Below, piece by piece: positions 1 through 7,297 of a DNA stretch of 8,174 nt; positions within the stretch are counted from its first letter, which is position 1, and the number at the start of each line of letters is the position of its first letter. Origin of the DNA: Chitinophagaceae bacterium (GTDB lineage Bacteria; Bacteroidota; Bacteroidia; Chitinophagales; Chitinophagaceae); assembly GCA_003526435.1 (NCBI GenBank), contig DPWF01000343.1, forward strand, positions 1 to 8,174, given 5' to 3'. Under the pieces are notes generated by a model, which did not search any database, was not told the origin of the DNA, and was given only the letters and a program-made list of their open reading frames with translations. Made by a program: the position numbers and the translations under genes.

Positions 1-698
1 CACAAATTAGTTGGACCCATCATTTATTAATCCTCTCCAAAACCAGAACCATTGAAGAAAAATTATTCTATATACATGCCTGCATCAATGAACATTGGTC
101 TAAACGGGAACTGGAACGCCAACTCAATTCGGCTGTTTTTGAGAGAACGGTACTGGCCAACAAGAAAGTGCCGGCATTAATGAAACAATTGCCCCAAAAT
201 CTTTTTAAAGACCCTTATGTATTCGAGTTCCTCGATTTACCTGACGGACACTCAGAAACTGACCTTGAAAAAGCATTGATCCTCAACCTGCAAAAAATCA
301 TCCTTGAAATAGGCAAAGGTTTTACTTACATGGGTCATCAATATCGCCTGCAGGTGGGTAACAAGGATTATTATACCGACCTGCTTTTTTATCAACGCGA
401 TCTGCAATGCCTTGTTTTATTTGAGCTGAAAATCCAGGAATTTGAACCCGAGTTTTTAGGTAAACTCAATTTTTACCTGGAAGCTCTTGACAGAGATGTT
501 AAGCGACCTTTTGAGCATAACAGTATCGGTATTTTACTTTGCAAAGGAAAAGATGCGGCAGTGGTTGAATATGCCATGGCCCGTACTACTTCACCGGCTA
601 TAATTGCTGATTACGAAACAAAGCTGATACCCAAAAAATTGCTGGTCAATAAACTAAACCAATTGGTTGAACAGCTTTCAAAAGATGGCAACAACTGA
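1..698 (+). CDS. DUF1016/YhcG-type PDDEXK nuclease domain protein, 5' end cut off by the window
   Basis: The reading frame is open from base 3 to the TGA at 696-698, giving 231 visible residues. The family is usually about 340-380 residues, so roughly a third is missing upstream. The first ~55 visible residues (ISWTHH, then a helix with WSKRELERQLNS and FERTVL) match the end of the DUF1016 N-terminal domain, which is thought to bind DNA or partners. A PDDEXK nuclease fold follows. Its likely catalytic residues are D126 in YYTDLLFY and E141/K143 in FELK; the FxPEFLGKLNFYLEAL stretch after them is typical of YhcG proteins. All core residues are present, so the enzyme should be active if the missing part is intact. 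A GTG at 168 is internal, not the start, because homology continues before it. Family members often sit near type I restriction-modification or toxin-antitoxin genes, which suggests a defence or DNA-processing role, but the substrate is unknown. The gene converges on the CBS gene with a 65-base gap. Confidence 0.9.
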   Translation, partial: QISWTHHLLILSKTRTIEEKLFYIHACINEHWSKRELERQLNSAVFERTVLANKKVPALMKQLPQNLFKDPYVFEFLDLPDGHSETDLEKALILNLQKIILEIGKGFTYMGHQYRLQVGNKDYYTDLLFYQRDLQCLVLFELKIQEFEPEFLGKLNFYLEALDRDVKRPFEHNSIGILLCKGKDAAVVEYAMARTTSPAIIADYETKLIPKKLLVNKLNQLVEQLSKDGNN

Positions 699-763
699 TA
701 AACAATACATCTGTACAAATATTGAAGTACTAAAAAAGCCCTATCAATCTTCCGGACGCTATA

Positions 764-1192
764 CTAAGACTGTATATAACTCTGCAACTGATTAATCGTT
801 TCCGCCTGTGTAAGAATGGTTTCTGTTACCAGGTCGTTGATGGAGATAATACCTACCAGTTGTTCATCTTCTATCACCGGTAAATAGCGAAGGCGGTGTG
901 AGGTCATTAACTGCATGCAGGCATCTACACTGTCGTTCACTCCTACATAGGGAAAATCAGTTGTCATAATATCTCCTACCGGTGTATCACTTGAGTGACG
1001 TCCTTTGAGAATTACTTTTCGTGAATAATCCCTTTCGGTCATAATACCTGCGAATTTTTCGTCTTTCATAACTACTACCGAACCTATATTCTGTTCAGAC
1101 ATAATACGCAGTGCATCAATCACTGTCATTTGGGGTGGCACAATGGTTACGCGGTTTCCTTTTCGCTGGAGAACATTACTAACTTTTCGCAT
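764..1192 (-). CDS. Stand-alone CBS-domain-pair protein (putative adenine-nucleotide sensor)
   Basis: This 142-residue protein consists almost only of two CBS domains, at about residues 6-62 and 74-130. Each ends with the typical pattern of a hydrophobic strand, a Ser/Thr and an Asp that usually contacts ribose: GIMTERDYSRKV (Asp55) and GIISINDLV (Asp120). Two CBS domains form a Bateman module, which in other proteins binds AMP, ATP or S-adenosylmethionine and changes the activity of a partner. No enzyme, channel or DNA-binding domain is attached, and no signal peptide is visible, so it is probably a cytosolic ligand sensor acting on an unknown partner. The last ~15 residues form a short polar helix. 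The start at 1192 fits the beginning of the first domain; no clear ribosome binding site precedes it, which is common in Bacteroidota. A possible promoter lies just upstream, and the large inverted repeat separates it from the metalloprotease gene. The product class is secure; the biological role is not. Confidence 0.93.
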   Translation of the reverse strand: MRKVSNVLQRKGNRVTIVPPQMTVIDALRIMSEQNIGSVVVMKDEKFAGIMTERDYSRKVILKGRHSSDTPVGDIMTTDFPYVGVNDSVDACMQLMTSHRLRYLPVIEDEQLVGIISINDLVTETILTQAETINQLQSYIQS

Positions 1193-1210
1193 GGCAGGTG
1201 TTTTACACCC

Positions 1211-1241
1211 TTAATATAACGGATTGATCTGACATTTGCAA
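1211..1241 (-). promoter_or_regulatory. Possible Bacteroidota-type promoter of the CBS gene
   Basis: Read on the minus strand, TTG (1241-1239) is followed after 20 bases by TATATTAA (1218-1211). This resembles the -33/-7 layout of Bacteroidota promoters (TTTG, about 19-21 bases, TAnnTTTG), though the -7 box matches only in part. It would place the transcript start a little upstream of the ATG at 1192, giving a very short leader. The position between the inverted repeat and the gene is sensible, but such matches arise easily in AT-rich DNA. Confidence 0.3.
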
Positions 1242-1260
1242 GTCGGGAGGATAACAAAAG

Positions 1261-1335
1261 AACAGAGGAACAGAGAAATGTCCAATATCCAAATAGTGTT
1301 CACTTGGATATTGGACATTTCTCTGTTCCTCTGTT
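1261..1335. repeat. Perfect 32-bp inverted repeat with an 11-base loop (dispersed palindrome or terminator-like)
   Basis: The left arm (1261-1292) and right arm (1304-1335) are exact reverse complements over 32 bases, separated by an 11-base spacer (1293-1303). The inner half of each arm contains GTCCAATATCC or its complement; the outer half is made of AACAGAGR units. The element starts 11 bases beyond the stop codon of the metalloprotease gene. Read in that gene's direction, the stem is followed by CTTTTGTTATCC, a modest T-rich run, so it could end transcription. A stem this long and perfect exceeds a normal intrinsic terminator and looks more like a mobile or dispersed intergenic palindrome (REP- or MITE-like). 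No transposase and no target-site duplication are visible. The repeat itself is read directly from the sequence; its function is inferred. Confidence 0.95.
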
Positions 1336-1343
1336 TCTCTGTT
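1320..1343. repeat. Three tandem 8-bp units (YCTCTGTT) overlapping the right arm
   Basis: The units are TCTCTGTT (1320-1327), CCTCTGTT (1328-1335) and TCTCTGTT (1336-1343). The first two are part of the right arm and are mirrored in the left arm. The third lies just outside it, and its expected partner at 1253-1260 (AACAAAAG) matches only in part. The array reaches to within 3 bases of the metalloprotease stop codon. It may have grown by slippage. Confidence 0.85.
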
Positions 1344-1346
1344 TTC

Positions 1347-3929
1347 TTAATCGACTTTAAGCGCTTTGTCGATCAAAAACACCAGATTGGCTCTGTGTGC
1401 CTTTGTTTCTTCGTTGGTTGAAACAGCAGCAGCCAGTTTGGTACGCAGCTTGCGTAAAGAATATAAAATAGCTGCTTTCGATACATCATCTACAGGCGAC
1501 TGAGGTATCATCAGGTTAGCAGTTCCTCTTACAAAAGAAGTCTGCAGGTACTGACGGTATACATTTACATTACCATTGATGTCTGCATCAAAAATACCTT
1601 TTACCAGGTCGTTCATTACATCGGCCACGCTATACTGGTTACCATACAAACGTGTATTGTTGATACGCTGTAAGGTTGACGGGTTCAGGATATGTGCCAG
1701 TGTACCTCCTACCTGAATGGCAGTGATGTTGTTGGTTACTTTATAATCTTCACCATTATTGGGCTGGTTAAAACCACGGCGCTGTAATTGCAGGTAAGGG
1801 AACACCTGTGCATCTGCATCAAATGCATTGGGTGCAAACACATATTTATTCAGCACTTCCATGGCTTTTTTCTGTGTGGCCAATGGTGTTGGTGTATAAG
1901 GCTTATTGCCTGAATTCTGTTCAGGGAAACTTCTGTCGATATATACACCACCTACATAGCGGCTCACGGCATTGATCATGCTGTTACGCTGTCCGAGTAA
2001 AGTACCATAACGTGTACGCAGTTCTGCATAAGACTGTCCGGGTTTACTGTATTTCTGTACCAGTTTGCCCATGAGGTTATTCACCAGTTTGAAACGTTCT
2101 TCTGCATAACCAATGGCATCGCTGGTAAGATCATTTACGTTTACACGTGGATCCATGGCTTTACCAGGCGCACGCATATCATCGCCATCATTACCAAATG
2201 CCAGTTTAGGATCGGTACTGCGTGATAATATTTTTGTGATGCCAGCTTCTTCACCTGCAGCAGAGAATGGTGTATAACCAAACTCAATGGCCCATAAATC
2301 GTAAGGACCTGCTTTGGTGGTATAATAATCACCCTGCTTACTTCTGTCTAATGAAACGTTGATGGCCGGATAATCCATTACAGAACCAATCAAACCAATC
2401 TGACGTGTAATAGATGTGTTGTTGATATCGGCGGGTGATAACATCTGGCTGGCTTTCATGTTGTGATTGAGCCCCAGTGTATGTCCCATTTCATGCATGA
2501 TGAGATAGATCAGGAACTGCTTATGCATTTCTTTGATCTCAGCTTCCGGTGCATCCATTGCCTGTAAGGTAGTTTGACCGGTCATGAACTGGGCTTTCAA
2601 TTCACCTGCCAGTGTACAGGTTGCATGATTGTTCATGTTTAAACCGGGCTGACGCAGGAATGACTCCATTGATGGACCATTGTACAATTCATCTGAAATA
2701 GGTGTTGCACTACCAGAGAACCATTCTACTGTAATATCAGCACCCAGAATTTGTCCGGTACGTGGATTTACAAAGCTGGGTCCGATGGCTCCATAAGGTG
2801 GTTGTGCAGAAGATACCCAGCGAATTACATTGTAACGGATGTCGGCTGGATCCCATGTGGCATCATCGGGCATGATTTTCATTTGTACCGCATTTTTAAA
2901 TCCGGCTTTTTCAAATGCTTCATTCCATTTCAAACCTGCTTCCATGATGGTCTGACGGTATTCTATCGGAGTGGTATTTTCAATCCAGTACACCAGTGGT
3001 TCAACAGGCTCACTAAGAGCGGCAGAAGGGTCTTTCTTTACCAGTCCCCATCTGTTGATCATGTCTTTAAAAGGTGTTGGGCTGATACTGGTCTGATCAT
3101 TACGCTGCTGTGTAAAATAACCCACACGTGGATCATCTCTTCTCGCACGGAAATCATTCTTTGGTATTTCAATAAAGCTATGCTGCATACGTACGCGTAC
3201 ATAACGTGCATCTGTAATATCTGGCCCGGTAGCTGCAATGGTACTTGGATTATCGTATGAAAGATCCACCACTACATCTGTATTGTTGGGGAATGAGCGG
3301 ATATTGGCATACTTTGATTTGGTAGGGTTCAATCCACCCAGGTTAAAAGTGAAAGGCGTTGCCTGACCGGGTGCGAAAATGGGTTTTACAGGATCCATTT
3401 TCTCACTCAGGAAAAGTTGGTCTACACTTACCAGGTAACCCAATGAATCTTCGATACTGAACTTATCGTTGTAAAAAACCGCCTCGGGTTTATCTACATC
3501 TTCGGTTTTACTTACAGGGTTTGATTTGTCGTAAAAGAATCCTGTATTTACCACCAGGAATTCAATTTTATCGTATGCTTTACGCATGGTGAACACACCG
3601 GTATTTCTGTGCATACTCTGGTGCAGGAACAGAGATGTGGGGCCGTTGATGGAGAAGCTCTGGTAAATGAACTCCTTATTCAACTGGTCTTTTCTCACGT
3701 ACATCTGAACACTTCCTGTTACAGTATCCTGGTAGAGGGTGAACAGACCATCAATTTTCTTGTTGCCTTTTGTTCTGTCGGCAACAGATGGCTTTTTGGG
3801 TGGTGCCGCCGGTTTTGAAGTATCGCCCGGGGGTCTGGCTCCTGTTGGAACCGCTGTGGGTGTTTGCGCATTGGCATGTAACCCTAGTATTCCAGCACAT
3901 ATCAATGTGGCTATCAAAGGTCTTCTCAT
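1347..3929 (-). CDS. Secreted zinc-dependent metalloprotease, DUF5117/DUF4953 metzincin type
   Basis: With the start chosen here the protein has 860 residues. It begins MRRPLIATLICAGILGLHANAQ, a signal peptide with likely cleavage after ANA (residue 21), followed by a Pro-rich linker (about 22-50). An earlier in-frame ATG at 4001 would add 24 residues before the signal peptide, so the ATG at 3929 is preferred. The middle of the protein resembles the DUF5118/DUF5117 region. The zinc motif HEMGHTLGLNH spans residues 479-489: His479, His483 and His489 should bind zinc and Glu480 is the catalytic base. A metzincin-type Met-turn, SVMDYP, follows at about 516-521. All catalytic residues are present. 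The C-terminal ~300 residues are largely helical and typical of DUF4953-type proteins from Bacteroidota. It probably acts in the periplasm or at the cell surface; no lipobox or secretion-tail domain is evident. The substrate is unknown. It lies 189 bases downstream of the M61 peptidase gene, and its stop codon is almost touched by the large inverted repeat. Confidence 0.93.
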   Translation of the reverse strand: MRRPLIATLICAGILGLHANAQTPTAVPTGARPPGDTSKPAAPPKKPSVADRTKGNKKIDGLFTLYQDTVTGSVQMYVRKDQLNKEFIYQSFSINGPTSLFLHQSMHRNTGVFTMRKAYDKIEFLVVNTGFFYDKSNPVSKTEDVDKPEAVFYNDKFSIEDSLGYLVSVDQLFLSEKMDPVKPIFAPGQATPFTFNLGGLNPTKSKYANIRSFPNNTDVVVDLSYDNPSTIAATGPDITDARYVRVRMQHSFIEIPKNDFRARRDDPRVGYFTQQRNDQTSISPTPFKDMINRWGLVKKDPSAALSEPVEPLVYWIENTTPIEYRQTIMEAGLKWNEAFEKAGFKNAVQMKIMPDDATWDPADIRYNVIRWVSSAQPPYGAIGPSFVNPRTGQILGADITVEWFSGSATPISDELYNGPSMESFLRQPGLNMNNHATCTLAGELKAQFMTGQTTLQAMDAPEAEIKEMHKQFLIYLIMHEMGHTLGLNHNMKASQMLSPADINNTSITRQIGLIGSVMDYPAINVSLDRSKQGDYYTTKAGPYDLWAIEFGYTPFSAAGEEAGITKILSRSTDPKLAFGNDGDDMRAPGKAMDPRVNVNDLTSDAIGYAEERFKLVNNLMGKLVQKYSKPGQSYAELRTRYGTLLGQRNSMINAVSRYVGGVYIDRSFPEQNSGNKPYTPTPLATQKKAMEVLNKYVFAPNAFDADAQVFPYLQLQRRGFNQPNNGEDYKVTNNITAIQVGGTLAHILNPSTLQRINNTRLYGNQYSVADVMNDLVKGIFDADINGNVNVYRQYLQTSFVRGTANLMIPQSPVDDVSKAAILYSLRKLRTKLAAAVSTNEETKAHRANLVFLIDKALKVD

Positions 3930-4043
3930 AGCGTGTGTTTTAGTTCGCTTCAAAATAATCAAACCAGTCGAAAAATTACCATTGGTTAGGATAAGTGGCA
4001 AAATTTAACAATAAGAGTAGGAAAAGAAGTTTAGGGTTCGCAG

Positions 4044-4116
4044 GTCAACTCTGGAAACAAAGTAAATAATCGGTCCTACTCAAAGCAACAATGGTATAGT
4101 TGACATCACGATTATT
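4044..4116. repeat. Two overlapping short inverted-repeat pairs in the 189-base spacer between the peptidase genes
   Basis: AATAATCG (4065-4072) pairs with CGATTATT (4109-4116), and GTCAACT (4044-4050) pairs with AGTTGAC (4098-4104). The pairs cross each other, so in RNA they would be alternative folds or a pseudoknot. The first pair begins two bases past the M61 stop codon and may help end or stabilise that transcript, but no T-run follows it. The rest of the spacer (3930-4118) is AT-rich and presumably holds the metalloprotease promoter. The only partial -7 match I see is TTATTTTG (3958-3951), with no convincing -33 partner. Confidence 0.35.
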
Positions 4117-4118
4117 AA

Positions 4119-5948
4119 TCACTTCTCAGTTTGTCCTGTGAGCCAGCCATTCCTCACTTTTACAGCAGTTGCATTGGCCGATGTATCAATCGTTAAAGCA
4201 TAGGATCGCTCTTCTTTTTCTGTGAGTTTGAATGTCAGCATCACAGTTTCATTCCCTGTTATTACCTGCATACGCATTTCATCACCTGTTTTCATTCCGG
4301 CTACTGCTTTGGTATAATCAGCGGCTGTTTTTACCGGTTGGTTATTTACAGAAAGCACCTTTGCCTGTCGTCTCAAACCTGCATTCCAGGCAGGCGATTG
4401 CCAGTCTGCTGCATTTACAACAACCGTATCTCTTCTGTCGGTCACAAATACACCAGCATAAGCCGGAATCATTTTAGGCGTCTGATCTACCAGTAATCCT
4501 GCATAGGCGAAATAACGGTTATAATCCAGTGGTTTCAGCGTATAGATGTAGTCAAAAAAATCATCCATCTTTTCACCACATACTGTTTCAATTTCTTTTT
4601 TCAGTTCTGCTTCTGTAAAACCACGTCCTTTCTTTTTGTAATACTCATAGTACAGTTTACGCATTACATCATCCAATGAACGTTTGTTGCCTGTTGTGTA
4701 CCTGATCCTGAAATCGAGCATTACACCCACCACTGGGCCTTTATCGTAATAAGAAATGGTTTTGTTTACTTCATCACCTGTTCTGCCAAAGGGGCCATCG
4801 GACCATGTTTCATAACTGGATGCTGCCAATGTCTGAAACAGTCTTCCCGGTTTTGCTTCGTATGATGCTACCTGTTGCTGAACCGTGGCCAGTGCTTCTT
4901 CGTCGGTTTTCAATCCTGCCCTTTTGAGAATCAGGTTTTCATAATATACGTTCAACCCTTCCGATACCCATAAAGAATTGGTGCGGCTTCCTTTGTTATA
5001 ATCAAAGGGGCCCAGTTCAATGGGTCTTATTCTTTTTACATTATAATGATGAAAGTATTCATGTGCCAGAAAATGATACATGCGGTTACGTGCCGCCCTG
5101 TTGGTCGACAGTCCCTGCCCGCTAAAAGAAATGGATGTGGAGTTAAGGTGTTCAATTCCGCCGCCACCCGGGCCGATAGCAAGAAAACTATAATGTTCAT
5201 AAGGTATATCACCGATAATACCCGATGCCGTACTAACAATTTTCTGAAGGTCGTTCATAAAAGTGGTGCGATCGAATTCACCGGGTTTGTACGCTACAAA
5301 ATAATGGGGCTTATTATTTACTGTAAACGATGGCAGGTCTTCTAACTTACTTCCCAGGAGAAAAGGACTATCGTAAAGAATATCGAAATCGGGTGAGCGA
5401 TAAGTATAGGATTCTCCTTTTACAAGATCAAGACCCGTTGCTATCCGGTTCCAGTTGGTATGGGGTTGTATACGGATAACAGATGAATAGGCAAGCCCAC
5501 CTACCGGGTATAAAAATATGCCGGCGGGTGACAGGTATGCGAATTCTTCATCAACATAATTGGATGCTACAAAACGTCTGTTACCAAAAATGCGATAACT
5601 CACGGTGAAGGGTTGCCCGTCGCTGTTGATGGCCCAACGATTGGGCGTTTGCTGTTTCCAGACCAGTGTATCGCCCTTTGCATTTCTTACTTTGAAATCT
5701 TTCAGGTCTTTTGAGAAATACATTAATTGGTAATAGCCGGTTGTCCAGTTAGGCAATTCAAATTCGACTGCCTTTTTTCCTTTGGGGTCATACTTCATTT
5801 CTACTCCTACAAAATGTTCAGCGGCCTGCGGAAAAGACAAGGTAAAATGAATGGATGGCGTTTGCGCGGTTACCAGCACACTTACAGATAAACTTAATAA
5901 TAACAGGAAGCATTTACCAAAAAGGTATTTAGATGTATGTGATTGCAT
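4119..5948 (-). CDS. Secreted M61-family peptidase (glycyl-aminopeptidase-like) with C-terminal PDZ domain
   Basis: The protein has 609 residues. Residues 1-28 form a signal peptide (hydrophobic core FLLLLSLSVSVLV, cleavage likely after VTA), so it is exported to the periplasm or beyond. A beta-rich M61 N-terminal domain follows (about 30-205, with the PNWTTGYY motif). The gluzincin catalytic domain contains GGGGIEH (261-267) and HEYFH (296-300): His296 and His300 bind zinc and Glu297 is the catalytic base. Glu330 in WVSEGLNVYYE is the likely third zinc ligand. A PDZ domain lies at about 490-580 and probably binds peptide tails or helps hold substrate. M61 enzymes such as the Sphingomonas glycyl aminopeptidase remove N-terminal Gly or Ala, but the specificity of this one cannot be read from the sequence. 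Length and domain order are normal for the family and no key residue is missing. The ATG at 5948 directly precedes the signal peptide. The next gene upstream, the flavoprotein, ends 79 bases away. Confidence 0.94.
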   Translation of the reverse strand: MQSHTSKYLFGKCFLLLLSLSVSVLVTAQTPSIHFTLSFPQAAEHFVGVEMKYDPKGKKAVEFELPNWTTGYYQLMYFSKDLKDFKVRNAKGDTLVWKQQTPNRWAINSDGQPFTVSYRIFGNRRFVASNYVDEEFAYLSPAGIFLYPVGGLAYSSVIRIQPHTNWNRIATGLDLVKGESYTYRSPDFDILYDSPFLLGSKLEDLPSFTVNNKPHYFVAYKPGEFDRTTFMNDLQKIVSTASGIIGDIPYEHYSFLAIGPGGGGIEHLNSTSISFSGQGLSTNRAARNRMYHFLAHEYFHHYNVKRIRPIELGPFDYNKGSRTNSLWVSEGLNVYYENLILKRAGLKTDEEALATVQQQVASYEAKPGRLFQTLAASSYETWSDGPFGRTGDEVNKTISYYDKGPVVGVMLDFRIRYTTGNKRSLDDVMRKLYYEYYKKKGRGFTEAELKKEIETVCGEKMDDFFDYIYTLKPLDYNRYFAYAGLLVDQTPKMIPAYAGVFVTDRRDTVVVNAADWQSPAWNAGLRRQAKVLSVNNQPVKTAADYTKAVAGMKTGDEMRMQVITGNETVMLTFKLTEKEERSYALTIDTSANATAVKVRNGWLTGQTEK

Positions 5949-5950
5949 AA

Positions 5951-5967
5951 AAGGGCTTTTAACCCTT
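5951..5967 (-). promoter_or_regulatory. Small inverted repeat directly before the M61 start codon
   Basis: AAGGG (5951-5955) and CCCTT (5963-5967) can pair across a 7-base loop, ending two bases before the ATG. In mRNA this would form a weak hairpin over the ribosome-landing area. Just upstream on the minus strand is TATAATTTG, which looks like a -7 box fused with TTTG, but no -33 element is clear. It may affect translation, or it may be chance. Confidence 0.25.
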
Positions 5968-6027
5968 ACAAATTATAGCTTAGTGCCGGGATAATTGTGT
6001 CATGAATTAACCGGAACTTCTTGCATT

Positions 6028-7260
6028 TTAGCTATGATTTGCCCCTGCAATCGTTTTGGCGGCTAAAAAACCACTGGTCCATGCATTTTGAAAGTTGAAG
6101 CCACCAGTAATACCATCAATATCCATGACTTCTCCTGCAAAAAACAAACCTTCCATTTTTTTACTTTGCATGGTATTGGGATCGATCTCCGATAATTTTA
6201 TACCCCCACAGGTTACAAACTCTTCTTTGAAAGTTGTTTTCCCTTTTACCTGGCATTCATGTGTGGTAAGCATTTGTATCAGTTTATTCTGCAGCCTGGA
6301 GGGAAGATCGGCCCAGCGCATTTCTGTCTGGATGTCACATGCTTCCAACAGGTACAACCACAAACGATGGGGTAACAGAAAGGGATTTTTATTCCCGATT
6401 TTTTGCGATGCGTTGCTCTCTCTTATTTCCTGCCAGCGTTCACGTAACTGGTTTTCTGTTTCTGTTCCTAACCAGTTTACCAGTATGGTGAAAGCATATT
6501 GCTGTTCTGCAAGTACCCTTGCTCCCCAGGCTGAAAGCCTGAGTATAGCAGGACCACTCATACCCCAGTGGGTTATTAATAAAGCTGCTGTTTCCGACAG
6601 CCTGGTGCCGGTTATTTTTACCGTTGCATTTGGTACACTTACACCCATCAGCGAAGTAATCGGGTTTCCGGGCATATTAAATGTAAACAGTGAGGGAACA
6701 GGTTCTTCAATGGTATGTCCGGTTTGTTTCAGCCAATCAAACATGGCAGACTTCGGATAACCTCCTGTTGCTATGCAGATATAATCAGCCGTTATTGTTG
6801 TGTTATCAGATAAAGAAACAATAAATGCTGCTCCGTTTTTTTCAATTGTCTTTACTTCTTTGTTGAGTTGTACTGCTACCCGGTATTTATCAGCTTCCTT
6901 CAGTAAGCAATCAATAATGGTTTGTGAATCATCTGTTGTGGGAAACATTCTTCCGTCTGCTTCTGTCTTTAATACAACGCCTCTTTCTGCAAACCATGTA
7001 ATGGTATCGTTTGTATTAAACCAGTGAAAAGATTTTTTCAGGAAATTTTGTCCGCGCGGGTATCGTTTGGCTAATTCAGGAATTTCAAAACAGGCATGTG
7101 TGGTATTACATCTTCCTCCGCCACTCACTTTTACTTTTGATAATAACTTGCCGGTCTTCTCCAACAATATCACTTTCAACTGAGGATTCATTCTCGCTGC
7201 ATTCACGGCACAGAAAAAGCCGGCTGCTCCTCCTCCAATCACAATGAGTTTTTGTTGCAT
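6028..7260 (-). CDS. NAD(P)/FAD-dependent oxidoreductase, HI0933/TIGR00275 (BaiN-like) family
   Basis: The 410-residue length is typical for this family of flavoproteins. The N-terminus carries a dinucleotide-binding Rossmann fold with GGGAAG at residues 9-14 and an acidic residue, Glu34 in LLEKTGK, expected to bind the ribose of FAD. The family signature SGGGRCN lies at 46-52. The C-terminus has the second FAD-contacting region, with FAGEVMDIDG followed by ITGGFNFQNAW. It has no signal peptide, so it is cytosolic. Relatives include YhiN of E. coli and BaiN, which was proposed to reduce bile-acid double bonds; the physiological substrate of most members, including this one, is unknown. The ATG at 7260 is set by the Rossmann motif starting within ten residues. 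An AGGA lies only one base from the ATG, too close for a good ribosome site. It reads in the same direction as map upstream, but a hairpin in the 54-base gap probably separates them. Confidence 0.94.
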   Translation of the reverse strand: MQQKLIVIGGGAAGFFCAVNAARMNPQLKVILLEKTGKLLSKVKVSGGGRCNTTHACFEIPELAKRYPRGQNFLKKSFHWFNTNDTITWFAERGVVLKTEADGRMFPTTDDSQTIIDCLLKEADKYRVAVQLNKEVKTIEKNGAAFIVSLSDNTTITADYICIATGGYPKSAMFDWLKQTGHTIEEPVPSLFTFNMPGNPITSLMGVSVPNATVKITGTRLSETAALLITHWGMSGPAILRLSAWGARVLAEQQYAFTILVNWLGTETENQLRERWQEIRESNASQKIGNKNPFLLPHRLWLYLLEACDIQTEMRWADLPSRLQNKLIQMLTTHECQVKGKTTFKEEFVTCGGIKLSEIDPNTMQSKKMEGLFFAGEVMDIDGITGGFNFQNAWTSGFLAAKTIAGANHS

Positions 7261-7272
7261 ATCCTGATAAAC

Positions 7273-7297
7273 AAAAGACCTTCATAAAAGGTCTTTT
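7273..7297 (-). terminator. Rho-independent terminator-like hairpin after map
   Basis: The arms 7273-7282 and 7288-7297 are perfect 10-bp reverse complements (AAAAGACCTT / AAGGTCTTTT) around a 5-base loop. Read on the minus strand, the stem runs straight into TTTTGTTT, as expected for an intrinsic terminator. It starts 17 bases past the map stop codon and ends 12 bases before the flavoprotein start codon. It could therefore act both as the map terminator and as leader structure for the next gene. The A/T ends of the stem would let it work on both strands, but no plus-strand gene ends here. Confidence 0.65.

Noticed and set aside
168..698. GTG at 168 as the true start of the nuclease gene
   Set aside because: The same frame is open back to base 3 and encodes residues that match the DUF1016 N-terminal domain, so the gene begins before the window.
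699..763. A two-way terminator between the convergent nuclease and CBS genes
   Set aside because: I looked for a stem-loop in this 65-base gap and found no convincing inverted repeat, only short A-runs.
1261..1343. The periodic 8-bp units and arms as a CRISPR array
   Set aside because: There are no unique spacers of regular length between direct repeats and no cas genes; the structure is one inverted repeat plus three contiguous short units.
1236..1421. A 61-codon plus-strand open frame running through the inverted repeat
   Set aside because: It crosses both arms of the palindrome and overlaps the end of the metalloprotease gene antisense; its translation just reflects the repeat.
2751..3260. 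A 169-codon plus-strand open frame inside the metalloprotease gene
   Set aside because: It is antisense to a well-supported coding region and its Cys/Trp/Ile-rich translation resembles no protein family.
3930..4001. Upstream ATG at 4001 as the metalloprotease start
   Set aside because: It would place 24 residues before a well-formed signal peptide. The ATG at 3929 puts the positively charged MRR directly before the hydrophobic core.
6095..6760. A 221-codon open frame on the plus strand inside the flavoprotein gene
   Set aside because: It is fully antisense to a clear family member, and its translation has low-complexity Ser/Pro/Cys-rich content with no recognisable domain. It is a shadow of the real gene.
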